A stretch of DNA of 64,000 nt from Glycomyces amatae (GTDB taxonomy: Bacteria > Actinomycetota > Actinomycetes > Mycobacteriales > Micromonosporaceae), in contig NZ_JAJLQZ010000003.1 in assembly GCF_020991375.1 (NCBI RefSeq), positions 186,001-250,000 of the forward strand. The letters run 5' to 3'. Under the pieces are notes generated by a model that was not told the origin of the DNA, ran no database searches, and saw nothing but the letters and a program-made list of their open reading frames with translations. Shown here in pieces: positions 33,531 through 42,459 of the stretch (its first letter is position 1; the number at the start of each line of letters is the position of its first letter). The position numbers and the translations under genes were made by a program.

Positions 33531-34346
33531 TCAGCGGCCGTAGCGCCCTTCGAGCCAGGCGACGGCGAAGGCGACGACGCCGGCCGCGTCCACGAGCACG
33601 CTCGGCGCCCCGCCCACGGGGCCGCGGCTGCCGGCGCCCGTCGCGAGGTAGTCCTCCGCGATGCGCGCGAAGTAGTCCTCGGGGGGCCCGGGCACGACCG
33701 GCCTGGCGGTGTCGTACTCCTCGACCAGGCGCCACCGGGTGCCGTGCGGCGTCGCGAGCGGGTACTCGATCCGGACGCGGCGCTTGCCGGGGAGGTCGGC
33801 CAGGTGCTCGGCGTGGTGCAGGATCGTCATCGTGTCCAGCGGCGCGCCGACCATGAGCACCCGGCCGCCCGCCGCCGCGAGGCGCGCGAACGGCGACCCC
33901 TCCCCGTAGCCGAAGTCGAGCGGGTGGTCCGCGGTGAACGCCTCGGCGCGGGCGCCGAGGGCCGCGACGGCGGCGCCGGGGTTGCCGCTGCGGCGCACGC
34001 CGATGCGGGTGCCGATCACGGCCGCGAGGACGCCGTGGTCGCGCGCCGGGCGGGCCGTGGCCGGGTCGTAGGGCGGGACGTGGTCGCGCAGCGCCGCCGG
34101 GACCCGCCCGTCCTCGTCCCACACGTCCGCGCCCAGCTCCCAGTCCTGGTAGCTCAGGAGGGTCCCGTCGGGGCCGACGGCGTCGAGCACGGCGTCGACG
34201 AGCGCGTCCGGGCCGCCCAGGACCGTCCCGACGCGGCTGAAGGCCGCGTGGGCCATCACCGCGTCGCCGCGGGCCAGGCCGATCCGGCGGAGGTCCTCGG
34301 CCAGGCTCGACCTCGTGAGCACTCGCGTTCCATGGGGTTCGTTCAT
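33531..34346 (-). CDS. AAC(3)-family aminoglycoside N-acetyltransferase
   Basis: Predicted antibiotic N-acetyltransferase, 271 aa. Family features include VMAHAAFSRVGTVLGGPDAL near the N-terminus, RSGNPGAAVAALGARAEAFT then FGYGEGSPFARLAAAGGRVL, and the TMTILHHAEHLADLP segment that corresponds to the conserved T-LH-AE of AAC(3) enzymes. It uses acetyl-CoA to modify an amino group, in aminoglycosides or in another amine. The ATG overlaps the stop of the upstream MFS gene (ATGA), giving a transporter-acetyltransferase pair that looks like a resistance or detoxification unit. Actual resistance is not demonstrated. Confidence 0.85.
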   Translation of the reverse strand: MNEPHGTRVLTRSSLAEDLRRIGLARGDAVMAHAAFSRVGTVLGGPDALVDAVLDAVGPDGTLLSYQDWELGADVWDEDGRVPAALRDHVPPYDPATARPARDHGVLAAVIGTRIGVRRSGNPGAAVAALGARAEAFTADHPLDFGYGEGSPFARLAAAGGRVLMVGAPLDTMTILHHAEHLADLPGKRRVRIEYPLATPHGTRWRLVEEYDTARPVVPGPPEDYFARIAEDYLATGAGSRGPVGGAPSVLVDAAGVVAFAVAWLEGRYGR

Positions 34347-35560
34347 CCGTCCATGTTCGCCGATCGCCTGGCGGCGGCGCTTCCGGCCGCGGCGACGGCG
34401 AGGGCGGCCGCGCCCATCGCCACGCCGATCCACACGGGGGCGACGAGCCCGTGCCCGCCGTCGATCGCGAGGCCGCCGAGCCAGGCCGACAGGGCGATGC
34501 CGACGTTGAACGCCGAGGCGTTCGTCGAGGACGCGAGCAGCGGCGCCTCCTTCGCCTGCTCCATGATGCGGGTCTGGAAGACCGGGACCATCGCGAAGCA
34601 GGCGGCCCCCAGGACGAACACCATGACCACGGCGGCGAGCCGGTGGTGCACCGCGAAGGCGAACACGGTCAGCGCCGCGATCGCGGCGGTCACGGTCCCG
34701 TACAGCGCGGGCGTGAACGCGCGGTCGGCGAGCCGGCCGCCGAGGAGGTTGCCGCCGGTCAGGCCGATGCCGAAGAGCACCAGCAGCCACGGCACCGCCG
34801 ACGCCTCGAACCCGGAGACGCGCGTCAGCATCGGCTCCAGGAAGGTGATGGCGGCGTACGCCGCGCCCCAGCCGAGCATCGTGGTCGCCAGGGTCAGCCA
34901 CACCTGGGGCCGGCGGAAGACGGCGAGTTCGCCGCGGAGTCCGGTCCCGGGCTCGTTCGGGCGCGAGGGCACGAGCAGGGCGATCGCGAGCAGCGCGGCC
35001 GCGCCGATCGCGGCGATGGCCCAGAACGCGGCCTGCCAGCCGAGCCGCTGCCCCAGCGCGGTGCCGAAGGGCACGCCGGCCACGGTGGAGACGGTCAGGC
35101 CCGTCATCATGAGCGCGATCGCGCGGGAGCGCCGCTCGGGGGCGACGAGGCTCGCGGCCATGACGGGGGCGATACCCATGAACGCGCCGTGGCACAGGGC
35201 CGCGACGATCCGCCCGGCCATGAGCACGCCGTAGGTCTGCGCCGCGGCGGACAGCCCGTTGCCGAGGATGAACAGGCCCATGAGGACGATGAGCATGGTC
35301 TTGCGCGGCAGGCGGATTCCGGCGGCGGTCATGAGCGGCGCGCTGATCGCCATCGAGGCCGCGTACCCGGTGACCAGCAGGCCGGCGGTGGGGATCGACA
35401 CGTCGAGGTCGTCGCCGATGGGGCCGAGCAGGCCGACGACGACGAACTCGGTCAGTCCGATGCCGAACGCGCCCAGGGCGAGCGCGCCGATCGCGAGCGC
35501 TCGGCGCCGCTTCGGGTACGCGGCCTCGGCGGTCGGGGCCGGGGTGGTCTGGGTCGACAC
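34343..35560 (-). CDS. MFS transporter (DHA1, AraJ/PbuE-like)
   Basis: Twelve-helix exporter of 405 aa. FGIGLTEFVVVGLLGPIGDD in the first helix and loop, and the GRIVAALCHGAFMGIAPVMA helix, are hallmark features of the AraJ/YdhP-type DHA1 subgroup. That subgroup exports sugars, nucleosides or drugs. GTG 35560 has GAGAGGAA upstream; the open frame reaches further but the upstream part is not coding-like. It overlaps the acetyltransferase gene by 4 bp and is divergent from the kinase gene. Confidence 0.88.
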   Translation of the reverse strand: MSTQTTPAPTAEAAYPKRRRALAIGALALGAFGIGLTEFVVVGLLGPIGDDLDVSIPTAGLLVTGYAASMAISAPLMTAAGIRLPRKTMLIVLMGLFILGNGLSAAAQTYGVLMAGRIVAALCHGAFMGIAPVMAASLVAPERRSRAIALMMTGLTVSTVAGVPFGTALGQRLGWQAAFWAIAAIGAAALLAIALLVPSRPNEPGTGLRGELAVFRRPQVWLTLATTMLGWGAAYAAITFLEPMLTRVSGFEASAVPWLLVLFGIGLTGGNLLGGRLADRAFTPALYGTVTAAIAALTVFAFAVHHRLAAVVMVFVLGAACFAMVPVFQTRIMEQAKEAPLLASSTNASAFNVGIALSAWLGGLAIDGGHGLVAPVWIGVAMGAAALAVAAAGSAAARRSANMDG

Positions 35561-35792
35561 GCGGGTTCCTCTCGGCGGCCGTCGGTGCCGGAGGTCCGGC
35601 GCGCCGCCCATTATTCGCCGGACCGGCGACTTTCGTCTAGATCTTTTACGAACCACCAGAGAGAGTCCTGGGTCACATTCCGCCACGGTCGGTGTCGAGG
35701 CCGATGCGCTCGCGGCGAGCCGTTCGCCTCGGTGCATTAAGGTGGAGCCCGTCACACGGGGATGATTCGGATTTCGACGGGTTGGGAGTCGA

Positions 35793-37583
35793 GTGCGCTC
35801 TGGGCAGGTCGTGGGCGGTCGGTACCGGTTGGAGTCGCGCCTGGGTTCGGGCAGCCAAGGCGAGGTGTGGCGCGCGGCCGACCTCCGGTTGAGCGACCGG
35901 CCCGTGGCGCTCAAACGGGCCCTGGTCGGCGGCGGCCCGGCCGCGGCCGCGAAGGTCCGGCGCGAGGCCGAGACGCTCGCGCACGTCAGCCACCCCAACG
36001 TCGTCGCCGTCTACGACACCGTCGAGGAGGACGGCGACCAGTGGATCGTCATGGAGTTCGTCGAGGGCCGCACCCTCGCCGAACTGGGCACGGTCCCGGC
36101 CGAGACGGCGGCCCGGTACGGCGCCCAGCTCGCGGGCGGGCTGGCGGCCGCGCACGCCGCGGGCGTCCTCCACCGCGACATCAAGCCCGCCAACGTGCTC
36201 GTCACCGACCAGGGCTACGCGAAGCTCGCCGACTTCGGCATCGCGCGGCGCGTCCACGCCGAGCCGACGCTGACCGGCACCGGCGCGGTCACCGGCACGC
36301 CCGGCTACGTGGCACCCGAGGTCGTCAGGGGCGGGAAGTACACGGCCGCCGCCGACGCCTTCTCCTTGGGCGCCGCGCTGTTCCACGCCGTCGAGGGCAC
36401 CTCGCCGTTCGGCGAGGGCAACGCGCACGCGCTGCTGTGGCGCACGGCCCAGGGCGACCGGGTCGCGCCGAAGCGGGCCGGGGTGCTGGCGCCGGTACTC
36501 GACCGGCTGCTCCAGACCGAGCCGAAGCGGCGGCCGGGGCTCGACGAGGCGCGCCGCTCGCTCGGCGAGCTGTGCGGCGAGCCGACCATCGGGTCCGGCC
36601 CGCGCCGGAGGCGCCCGCGCCGGTGGGCCTGGGCGGGCGCGGCCGCGGCGGCGCTCGTCCTCCTGGCCGCGGCGGCGTGGACCGCGCTGCGCCCCGAGGA
36701 GCCGCCGGCCGACCCGCCCGTCGACGGGATGGCGGTGGACCTGATCGGCGAGCCGGCCGGCGCCGACCCCTGCGCGCTGATCGACGCCGAGGCGCTCGGC
36801 GCGTACGGCGGGACCCGGTTCGACACGGACAACGGCAACTTCAGCCGCTGCGACCTCATCATCGACACCCCCGGCGGTGACGTCGACGTCATCGTGTACT
36901 TCTACCGCACCAGCGCGGAACCGCGGGAGGACACCGAGGTCGAGATGGCCGGGCCGATCGGCGTCCTCCGCCACGAAGGCGAGCACGAGGAGTGCGACCG
37001 GAACCTGTGGCTCCCGGACGGGGACCATGTCGTGGCGATCTCGGCGGAGCAGGACTCGAGCGGCGAGAACGACCTGTGCCCGGTGGCCGACACGGCGGTG
37101 GACGGCGCCCTCGCCGTGCTCCTGGAGGGCCCGGTGCCCCGGCGGGAGGGCGAGCCCGAGGCCGTGTCGCTGTTCTTCGCGGACGCCTGCGGGCTGCTCG
37201 ACGACGAGGCGCTCGAGCGCTTCCCCGGGGTCGACGCGGACCACCCGGTGCGCGGCTTCGCGGGCTGGGAGTGCATCTGGTCCAGCACCACCAGCGACGT
37301 CGACGTGAAGATACGGTTCGACCGCGACGAGCCGCCGGGCGCGGACGACGGCGAGCACTCCGTGCTCTCGGGGCGGAACGTGTTCAACGAAGGGGACCAC
37401 TGGGGCGAGGACACGTGCCTGGTGAGCGTCGTCCACCGGCAGTTCCCGAGCCCCGACCGGGACGGCACGACCACCGCCGAGCACGTGCGCATCACCGCCG
37501 AGGGCCCTGAGCCGCTGGAGGAGCTGTGCGCGGTGGCGATGGACCTCGCCGGGCCCCTGGCGGCGGCGCTGCCGGACGTGTGA
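35793..37583 (+). CDS. Membrane Ser/Thr protein kinase with tandem extracellular domain
   Basis: Eukaryotic-like kinase of 596 aa. The cytoplasmic kinase domain (about residues 11-262) has the Gly loop RLGSGSQGEVWRA, catalytic Lys41, the HRDIKPANV catalytic loop (127-135), DFG (147-149) and GYVAPE. A basic stretch and one transmembrane helix (about 278-299) lead to an extracellular part. Two similar Cys-containing units follow, ADPCALIDAEALGAYGG near residue 324 and ADACGLLDDEALERFPG about 140 residues later. They resemble a duplicated DUF3558-like sensor, an inference. PASTA repeats are absent. GTG 35793 has GGAG upstream. An FHA protein gene follows and may bind its phosphorylated sites. 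Confidence 0.9.
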   Translation: MRSGQVVGGRYRLESRLGSGSQGEVWRAADLRLSDRPVALKRALVGGGPAAAAKVRREAETLAHVSHPNVVAVYDTVEEDGDQWIVMEFVEGRTLAELGTVPAETAARYGAQLAGGLAAAHAAGVLHRDIKPANVLVTDQGYAKLADFGIARRVHAEPTLTGTGAVTGTPGYVAPEVVRGGKYTAAADAFSLGAALFHAVEGTSPFGEGNAHALLWRTAQGDRVAPKRAGVLAPVLDRLLQTEPKRRPGLDEARRSLGELCGEPTIGSGPRRRRPRRWAWAGAAAAALVLLAAAAWTALRPEEPPADPPVDGMAVDLIGEPAGADPCALIDAEALGAYGGTRFDTDNGNFSRCDLIIDTPGGDVDVIVYFYRTSAEPREDTEVEMAGPIGVLRHEGEHEECDRNLWLPDGDHVVAISAEQDSSGENDLCPVADTAVDGALAVLLEGPVPRREGEPEAVSLFFADACGLLDDEALERFPGVDADHPVRGFAGWECIWSSTTSDVDVKIRFDRDEPPGADDGEHSVLSGRNVFNEGDHWGEDTCLVSVVHRQFPSPDRDGTTTAEHVRITAEGPEPLEELCAVAMDLAGPLAAALPDV

Positions 37584-37701
37584 GGCGCTGCCCCCCCCAG
37601 CGGGGGTTCGACCCCTCGTGAAGGCGGGGTCCGGCGCGCTCGGGAGTGGTCCCGGCGCGGGCGTGCCAGGCTGGACCGGTGCGAGTCCATCGGAGGTCGA
37701 C

Positions 37702-38496
37702 ATGACTGACATCTCCCAGGTCGAAGGCCTGGAGCCGCTGCCGCCGAGCCACGCGAGCCTGGCGTTCGGCGTCCCCGAGTCCGCGCCGGGCACGATCTAC
37801 GCGCTCTCGGTCTCGGGCGGCGTGCGCTTCCGCCCCAAGGAGGAGCGGGAGATCCTGTTCGGCCGCAACCGCCCCGAGGTGCACGTGTGCGTGGGCGAGG
37901 ACGACCGGCGCGTGAGCCGCTGCCACGGGCGGCTCGCGCGGCGCGGGGGCCACTGGTGGCTGGCGAACACCGGGCACCTGCCGCTCCAGCTGCCGGGCTC
38001 GCGGATGCTGTCGCTGGAGGACGAGCCGTTCCCGCTCCAGACGGGGTACACGCCGGTGTTCATCAGGGGGACGGCGCGGCGGCGGCACCTGGTGGAGCTG
38101 TACGTGGCGGACGTGGACGGGCGGCTCCCGACGCCCGCGCCGGACGCGGCGACGCTGAAGGACCGGCCCTGGAAGCTCGACGCCGCCGAGCGCCTGGCGC
38201 TGGTGTGCCTGGCGCAGCGGTACCTGCTGCACGAGGCGTACCCGCAGCCCGGCTCGTGGAAGCAGGTCGCCGACGAGCTCACCCGGCTGGAGGCCGCGGG
38301 GACCTGGCGGCCGAAGCGGATCGAGCACCTGGTGACGGGGGTGCGCAAGCGCCTGTCGGCGGCGGGCGTGCCGGGGCTGACCCGCGAGGAGGTCGGCGAG
38401 CCGGTCGGCAACATGCTCAACCACAACCTCATCCTCGAGCTGCTGCACACGCGGACGCTGGTGCCGCCCGACCTGCGGGTGCTCGGCGAGGACTGA
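37702..38496 (+). CDS. FHA-domain protein
   Basis: Soluble phosphothreonine-binding protein, 264 aa. The FHA domain shows EILFGRNRPEVHVCVGEDD and RRVSRCHGRLARRGGHWWLA, including the conserved Gly-Arg, Ser-Arg-x-His and Asn (ANTG). The C-terminal half is helical, and WKQVADELTRLEAAG then PKRIEHLVTGVRKRL suggests a winged-helix-like or protein-binding unit. GGAGGTC lies before the ATG. It follows the membrane kinase gene by 118 bp on the same strand, so it is a likely phospho-dependent partner. Confidence 0.85.
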   Translation: MTDISQVEGLEPLPPSHASLAFGVPESAPGTIYALSVSGGVRFRPKEEREILFGRNRPEVHVCVGEDDRRVSRCHGRLARRGGHWWLANTGHLPLQLPGSRMLSLEDEPFPLQTGYTPVFIRGTARRRHLVELYVADVDGRLPTPAPDAATLKDRPWKLDAAERLALVCLAQRYLLHEAYPQPGSWKQVADELTRLEAAGTWRPKRIEHLVTGVRKRLSAAGVPGLTREEVGEPVGNMLNHNLILELLHTRTLVPPDLRVLGED

Positions 38497-38549
38497 ACCG
38501 GGGCCGAAAAGTTCGGCGCGGGGGCCGCGGATCGGGGAGACTGCATCCC

Positions 38550-38930
38550 ATGCTGATCGCAGTTCAGGTCCTGGCCGGGCTCGCCGGGCTGTTGCACGTG
38601 TACATCTGGGTGATGGAGAGCCTGCGGTTCGCCGACCCGAAGGTGCACCGCGAGGTGTTCGGGGTGGAGGCGGCGTCGGTCGAGGCGGTGGCGCCGTGGG
38701 CGTACAACCAGGGCTGGTACAACCTGTTCCTGGCGGTCGGGGCGCTCGCGGGCGTCGCGGTGGTCCGGTCGGCGCCCGCCGTGGGGTGGACCCTGGTCGT
38801 CGCCTCCTGCGCCTCGATGCTGGCCGCCGCGCTCGTGCTGGTGCTGCGGGACCGCGCGATGGCGCCGTCCGCGCTCAAGCAGGGCCTGCTCCCGCTGCTG
38901 GCGCTGCTGCTCTCGCTGACGCAGCTGTAG
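38550..38930 (+). CDS. DUF1304 membrane protein
   Basis: Small membrane protein, 126 aa, with four hydrophobic helices. The signature HVYIWVMESLRFADPKVHRE and NQGWYNLFLAVGALAG match DUF1304. Function of the family is unknown. GGGGAGA lies upstream of the ATG. It lies between the FHA and KptA genes on the same strand with a 28-bp gap to kptA. Confidence 0.88.
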   Translation: MLIAVQVLAGLAGLLHVYIWVMESLRFADPKVHREVFGVEAASVEAVAPWAYNQGWYNLFLAVGALAGVAVVRSAPAVGWTLVVASCASMLAAALVLVLRDRAMAPSALKQGLLPLLALLLSLTQL

Positions 38931-38958
38931 CCGGCCCCCTCCGCGATTGGAGTCCGAC

Positions 38959-39501
38959 ATGGATGATCAACGGTTGAAGAAGGTCTCGAAGTACCTCTCG
39001 CGGCACCTGCGCCACGAGCCGGGCCGGATCGGGATCACGCTCGACGAGCAGGGCTGGGTCGAGGTCGATGTGCTGCTGAAGGCGCTCGCGGACCGGAACT
39101 TCCGCGTCTCGCCCGAGGAGCTCGAGGAGGTCGTGGAGCGCAACGACAAGCAGCGGTTCGCGATGCGGGACGGGCGGATCCGCGCCAACCAGGGGCACAC
39201 GGTCGAGGTGGACCTCGGCCTGGAGCCGGCGGAGCCGCCGCCGGTGCTCTTCCACGGCACCACGGGCGCGTACCTCGAGGGCATCCGCACTGAGGGCCTC
39301 AAGGCGATGGACCGGCACGCCGTGCACCTCTCCCCCGACCGCGAGACCGCGGTGAAGGTGGGGTCGCGGCGCGGGAAGCCGGTGGTGCTGGTGGTCGACG
39401 CCGCGCGGATGTCGCGGGAGGGGCACGTGTTCCACCGCTCCGAGAACGGCGTCTGGCTGACCGGGCACGTACCGGCCTGGGCCGTGATGTTTCCGGGCTG
39501 A
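38959..39501 (+). CDS. kptA: RNA 2'-phosphotransferase (KptA/Tpt1)
   Basis: NAD-dependent enzyme of 180 aa that removes an internal RNA 2'-phosphate, giving ADP-ribose 1'',2''-cyclic phosphate. The N-terminal winged-helix part has KYLSRHLRHEP and GWVEVDVLLKAL. The C-terminal NAD-binding part has LFHGTTGAYLEGI, MDRHAVHLSPD and GHVFHRSENGVWLTGHVP, covering the conserved Arg-His-Arg-Arg residues. GGAG precedes the ATG. The physiological substrate in bacteria is uncertain because tRNA splicing by the yeast route is absent. No ligase or kinase partner is adjacent. Confidence 0.93.
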   Translation: MDDQRLKKVSKYLSRHLRHEPGRIGITLDEQGWVEVDVLLKALADRNFRVSPEELEEVVERNDKQRFAMRDGRIRANQGHTVEVDLGLEPAEPPPVLFHGTTGAYLEGIRTEGLKAMDRHAVHLSPDRETAVKVGSRRGKPVVLVVDAARMSREGHVFHRSENGVWLTGHVPAWAVMFPG

Positions 39502-39509
39502 CCGCCGCA

Positions 39510-39580
39510 GGGGACGCAGCGCGCACCGCGCACGCCGCGAGCCGTCGTCCCTTTCGGACGGCGACTCGCGGCGCGTCCCC
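39510..39580. terminator. Large bipartite hairpin between convergent kptA and MFS genes
   Basis: An outer stem GGGGACGC (39510-39517) with GCGTCCCC (39573-39580) encloses an inner stem beginning GCCGCGAGCCGTC that pairs with GACGGCGACTCGCGGC (one bulge). It fills the 78-bp gap between kptA and the convergent MFS gene, so it probably terminates both. Confidence 0.7.
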
Positions 39581-41025
39581 TAGACCGGGACCGGTTCGGC
39601 CGGGGCCGCTTCGGTCCTGCGGGCCTTGACGACCGTGATCGCGATGACCAGCGCGGTCAGGGCGAACGCGGTGCCGACCAGGTACCCGGCACGGTAGCCG
39701 CCGGTCAGCGCCTCGGCGGTCGAGGCGCCCCGGTCCAGGAGCGCGCCGCTGCGGGCCGAGACCACGGTGCTCACGACCGCCAGGCCCACCGCGCCGCCGA
39801 CCTGCTGCGCGGTGTTGAACAGGCCGGAGGTCACCCCGGCGTCCTCGGGCCGGGAGTCGGCCATGCCGAGGGTCATGAGCGCGGGCATCGCCAGGCCGAA
39901 GCCGAGCGGGGCGGTGACCATGCCCGGCAGGACGTCCGCGGCGAAGTTCCCGTCGGCGCGCATCTGGGCGAACAGGAGGAAGCCCGCGGCCATGAGCGCC
40001 AGGCCGGTCAGCAGCATCGGGCGGGCGCCGAAGCGCGTCAGGAGCCTCGGGGCGAGTGCCATGGAGACCACGGCGATGACCACCGGCGCGGGCAGGAAGG
40101 CCAGGCCCGCGGCCAGCGGGTCGAAGCCGAGGACCTGCTGGAGGTACAGGACGGTGAAGAACATGAACCCGAAGGCCGAGCCGACCATGAGCGCCTGGGC
40201 GAGGTTGGCGCCGGAGACGTTGCGCGAGCGGAGGATCCGCGGCGGGATGAGCGGCGCGGCGGCCTTGGCCTGGCGCACGGCGAAAGCGGCGAGGAGGAGG
40301 ACCGCGAGGGTGCCGAGGCCGATGGTGCGGGCCGAGGTCCAGCCGTGGCGCTCGGTCTCGACCAGGGTGTAGACGGCGAGCATGAGGCCGCCGGTGACCA
40401 GGGCGGCGCCGAGGACGTCGGCGCCGGCGCGCAGGCCGGGCCCGCGGTCGGCGGGCAGGAGCCGCCAGGCGAGGGCGGCGACGATCAGGCCCAGCGGGAG
40501 GTTGACGTAGAAGACCCACTCCCAGCCGAGCGTCTCGGTGAGGACGCCGCCGACGACGCTGCCCGCGGCGCCGCCGCCCGCGGAGGCGAAGCCGTACACG
40601 CCGATGGCCCTCACCTGGTGCTGCGGCTCCGGGAAGATCGTGACGATCATGCCCAAGAGGCCGGCGGCCGTGACCGCCCCGCCGATGCCCTGGACGAACC
40701 GGGCGCCGAGCAGGAACGCCTGGGTGTCGGCGAGCGCGGCCGCGACCGAGGCGGCGGTGAAGAGCGCCAGGCCCGTCAGGAACACCTGCTTGCGGCCGAC
40801 CAGGTCGCCGAGCCGCCCGGCGAGGAGCAGGAGGCCGCCGAAGGGGATCACGTAGGCGTTGACGGTCCACACGAGGTTCGCCTGGCTGAACGCGAGGTCT
40901 TCGCGGATGGCCGGGAGCGCGATGTTGACGATGTTCTGGTCCAGGACGATCATGAGCTGGGCGGCGGCCAGGGCGATCACCGCGAGCCAGCGGGATCGGA
41001 GGCTGCGGACGGGTGCGGTGGGCAT
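39580..41025 (-). CDS. MFS multidrug exporter (DHA2, EmrB/QacA family)
   Basis: Fourteen-helix exporter of 481 aa. The first-helix motif LMIVLDQNIVNIALPAIRED, the loop motif GRLGDLVGRKQVFL and the antiporter motif VGGVLTETLGWEWVFYVNLP are all visible. ATG 41025 is preceded by GAGAGGAA; an alternative start at 41058 lacks this. It is divergent from an HxlR regulator, and the intergenic region contains short inverted repeats, so it is probably induced by its substrate or by redox-active electrophiles through HxlR. Confidence 0.93.
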   Translation of the reverse strand: MPTAPVRSLRSRWLAVIALAAAQLMIVLDQNIVNIALPAIREDLAFSQANLVWTVNAYVIPFGGLLLLAGRLGDLVGRKQVFLTGLALFTAASVAAALADTQAFLLGARFVQGIGGAVTAAGLLGMIVTIFPEPQHQVRAIGVYGFASAGGGAAGSVVGGVLTETLGWEWVFYVNLPLGLIVAALAWRLLPADRGPGLRAGADVLGAALVTGGLMLAVYTLVETERHGWTSARTIGLGTLAVLLLAAFAVRQAKAAAPLIPPRILRSRNVSGANLAQALMVGSAFGFMFFTVLYLQQVLGFDPLAAGLAFLPAPVVIAVVSMALAPRLLTRFGARPMLLTGLALMAAGFLLFAQMRADGNFAADVLPGMVTAPLGFGLAMPALMTLGMADSRPEDAGVTSGLFNTAQQVGGAVGLAVVSTVVSARSGALLDRGASTAEALTGGYRAGYLVGTAFALTALVIAITVVKARRTEAAPAEPVPV

Positions 41026-41060
41026 CGGGATTCCTCTCGGAGGACTGAACGGCTTCATGG

Positions 41061-41104
41061 GGAACGATTTGTTCCTGAGGCCATCATGTGTTCCAATGAA
41101 GGAA
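41061..41104. promoter_or_regulatory. Candidate HxlR operators
   Basis: Two related inverted repeats lie between the divergent exporter and hxlR genes: GGAAC-gattt-GTTCC (41061-41075) and TTCC-aatgaa-GGAA (41091-41104). Both are built on GGAA/TTCC half-sites. HxlR regulators bind such sites as dimers; the assignment is by position. Confidence 0.5.
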
Positions 41105-41229
41105 TCCGTAAGAAGGCACTTTCATGTGCCAGGGGAAACATCGGTGTTCCCGTCCAGGTCAACCGGTCCGGAGCCTGGATGTGAGGTGCGACACGGGGCT
41201 GCTCCGGCGGCCGGAGGAGAGGCGGAGCG

Positions 41230-41613
41230 ATGAGCGACGAGTGCGTGGAGCCCCTGTCGGAGGTCCAGGCCGAGGCCTGCCCGATCGTCCAGATCATCGA
41301 CCGCGTCGCGGGCAAGTGGTCGGTGTCGATCCTGGTGGCCGCCACCCGGGGGCCGGTGCGGTACACGGAGCTGGAGCGCAGCATCCCGGGCATCAGCCGC
41401 CGGATGCTGACGCTGACGCTGCGCAACCTCGAGCGCGACGGCCTCCTGGAGCGCACCGTGTACCCCACGGTGCCCCCGAGGGTGGAGTACCGCGCGACCG
41501 AGTCCGCGCAGGAGCTGTACGGCTACCTCACGGGCCTGCTCGCGTGGGCCGAGCGGCACCGGCCGGACATCATCGAGGCCCGGCGCAGCTACGACGAGGC
41601 GCTGGCGGCCTGA
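41230..41613 (+). CDS. HxlR-family transcriptional regulator
   Basis: Winged-helix regulator, 127 aa. The pattern CPIVQIIDRVAGKWSVSILV, then RYTELERSIPGISRRMLTLT and LRNLERDGLLERTVYPTVPP, with the invariant VEYRAT strand, defines the HxlR family. The N-terminal Cys17 is at the position used for redox or electrophile sensing in some members. GGAGAGGCGGAG precedes the ATG. It likely represses the divergent DHA2 exporter. Confidence 0.93.
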   Translation: MSDECVEPLSEVQAEACPIVQIIDRVAGKWSVSILVAATRGPVRYTELERSIPGISRRMLTLTLRNLERDGLLERTVYPTVPPRVEYRATESAQELYGYLTGLLAWAERHRPDIIEARRSYDEALAA

Positions 41614-41763
41614 CCCGGCCCTGAGCCTTCCGGCGGGATCGCGCCAGCGGCGCCCTCCCTGCGCCGCCCGGACGGACGCACCGGACTCGTTCTCCTCATC
41701 GCCGCCTGTCCGAGCGATCGCGAACGCATCCGCAGACGAGGCGCGCTCCGGCGGCAGCCGCGC

Positions 41764-42330
41764 TCAGTAGGCCCAATGGAGGAGGTCGGAGCCTTCGGGG
41801 GACGGGATCGCGAGCTGGAAGACACCGGCGTCGGCCGCGCTCGGCGGGGCCTCGAAGGCGATGTGCCCCGCTATCGCCTCTCCTTCGGGGACGGTCCCGT
41901 CGAGCATCGTGCCGACCGACCGGATCGAGACCGTGTACTCGACGCCGTCGGCGTCGATCAGGGTCGGCGTCATTGCAGGCGCGACCGCGAGGCCGAACAT
42001 GAACGTCACCTCGCCCTTGACGACCTCGACGCCGACGGTGAACACGACGAATTCGGTCAGGCCCTCGGTCAACGCCTCGACCTCGGTCACCGCGTAGTTG
42101 AACTCGACGGCCGTCCCACCGCCCGCGTCCGGGTACGAGATGCCGAGGGCGGAGTCCGGCCCGATCGGCATCACTGAGGCGGGTTCGGGGGGCGCCGTGC
42201 TCTCGGCCACGGGGGCCTCGACGGACGCTGAAGCGGATTCCGAAGGGCCCGAAGGCGCTTCAGCGCCGTTGGAGCCGCACGCCGCCAGAAGCAGCACTGC
42301 GAGCGGAATCGACGGGATGCGGTATCGCAC
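41764..42330 (-). CDS. Secreted lipoprotein (hypothetical)
   Basis: Lipoprotein of 188 aa starting with a GTG. The signal peptide IPSIPLAVLLLAAC has the lipobox LLAAC with Cys18 as the lipidation site. A Ser/Ala/Glu/Pro-rich linker (SGPSESASASVEAP) follows. The mature domain (about residues 60-188) is beta-rich, with VFTVGVEVVKGEVTFMFGLA and FEAPPSAADAGVFQLAI. It is reminiscent of the DUF4352 immunoglobulin-like lipoproteins, though I am not certain. It is convergent with hxlR. Function is unknown. Confidence 0.75.
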   Translation of the reverse strand: MRYRIPSIPLAVLLLAACGSNGAEAPSGPSESASASVEAPVAESTAPPEPASVMPIGPDSALGISYPDAGGGTAVEFNYAVTEVEALTEGLTEFVVFTVGVEVVKGEVTFMFGLAVAPAMTPTLIDADGVEYTVSIRSVGTMLDGTVPEGEAIAGHIAFEAPPSAADAGVFQLAIPSPEGSDLLHWAY

Positions 42331-42459
42331 GGCGGCCTCTGTTCGGTCTCGACTCGACGGGAGACCGGAACCGTATACCGCGCGGACCGGGACCGGTCCC
42401 GGCCTCGTTTCCGGCTCCGCAGCCCGACCGAGGTTCGGTCGCCGGCCCGCGGAGCGACT

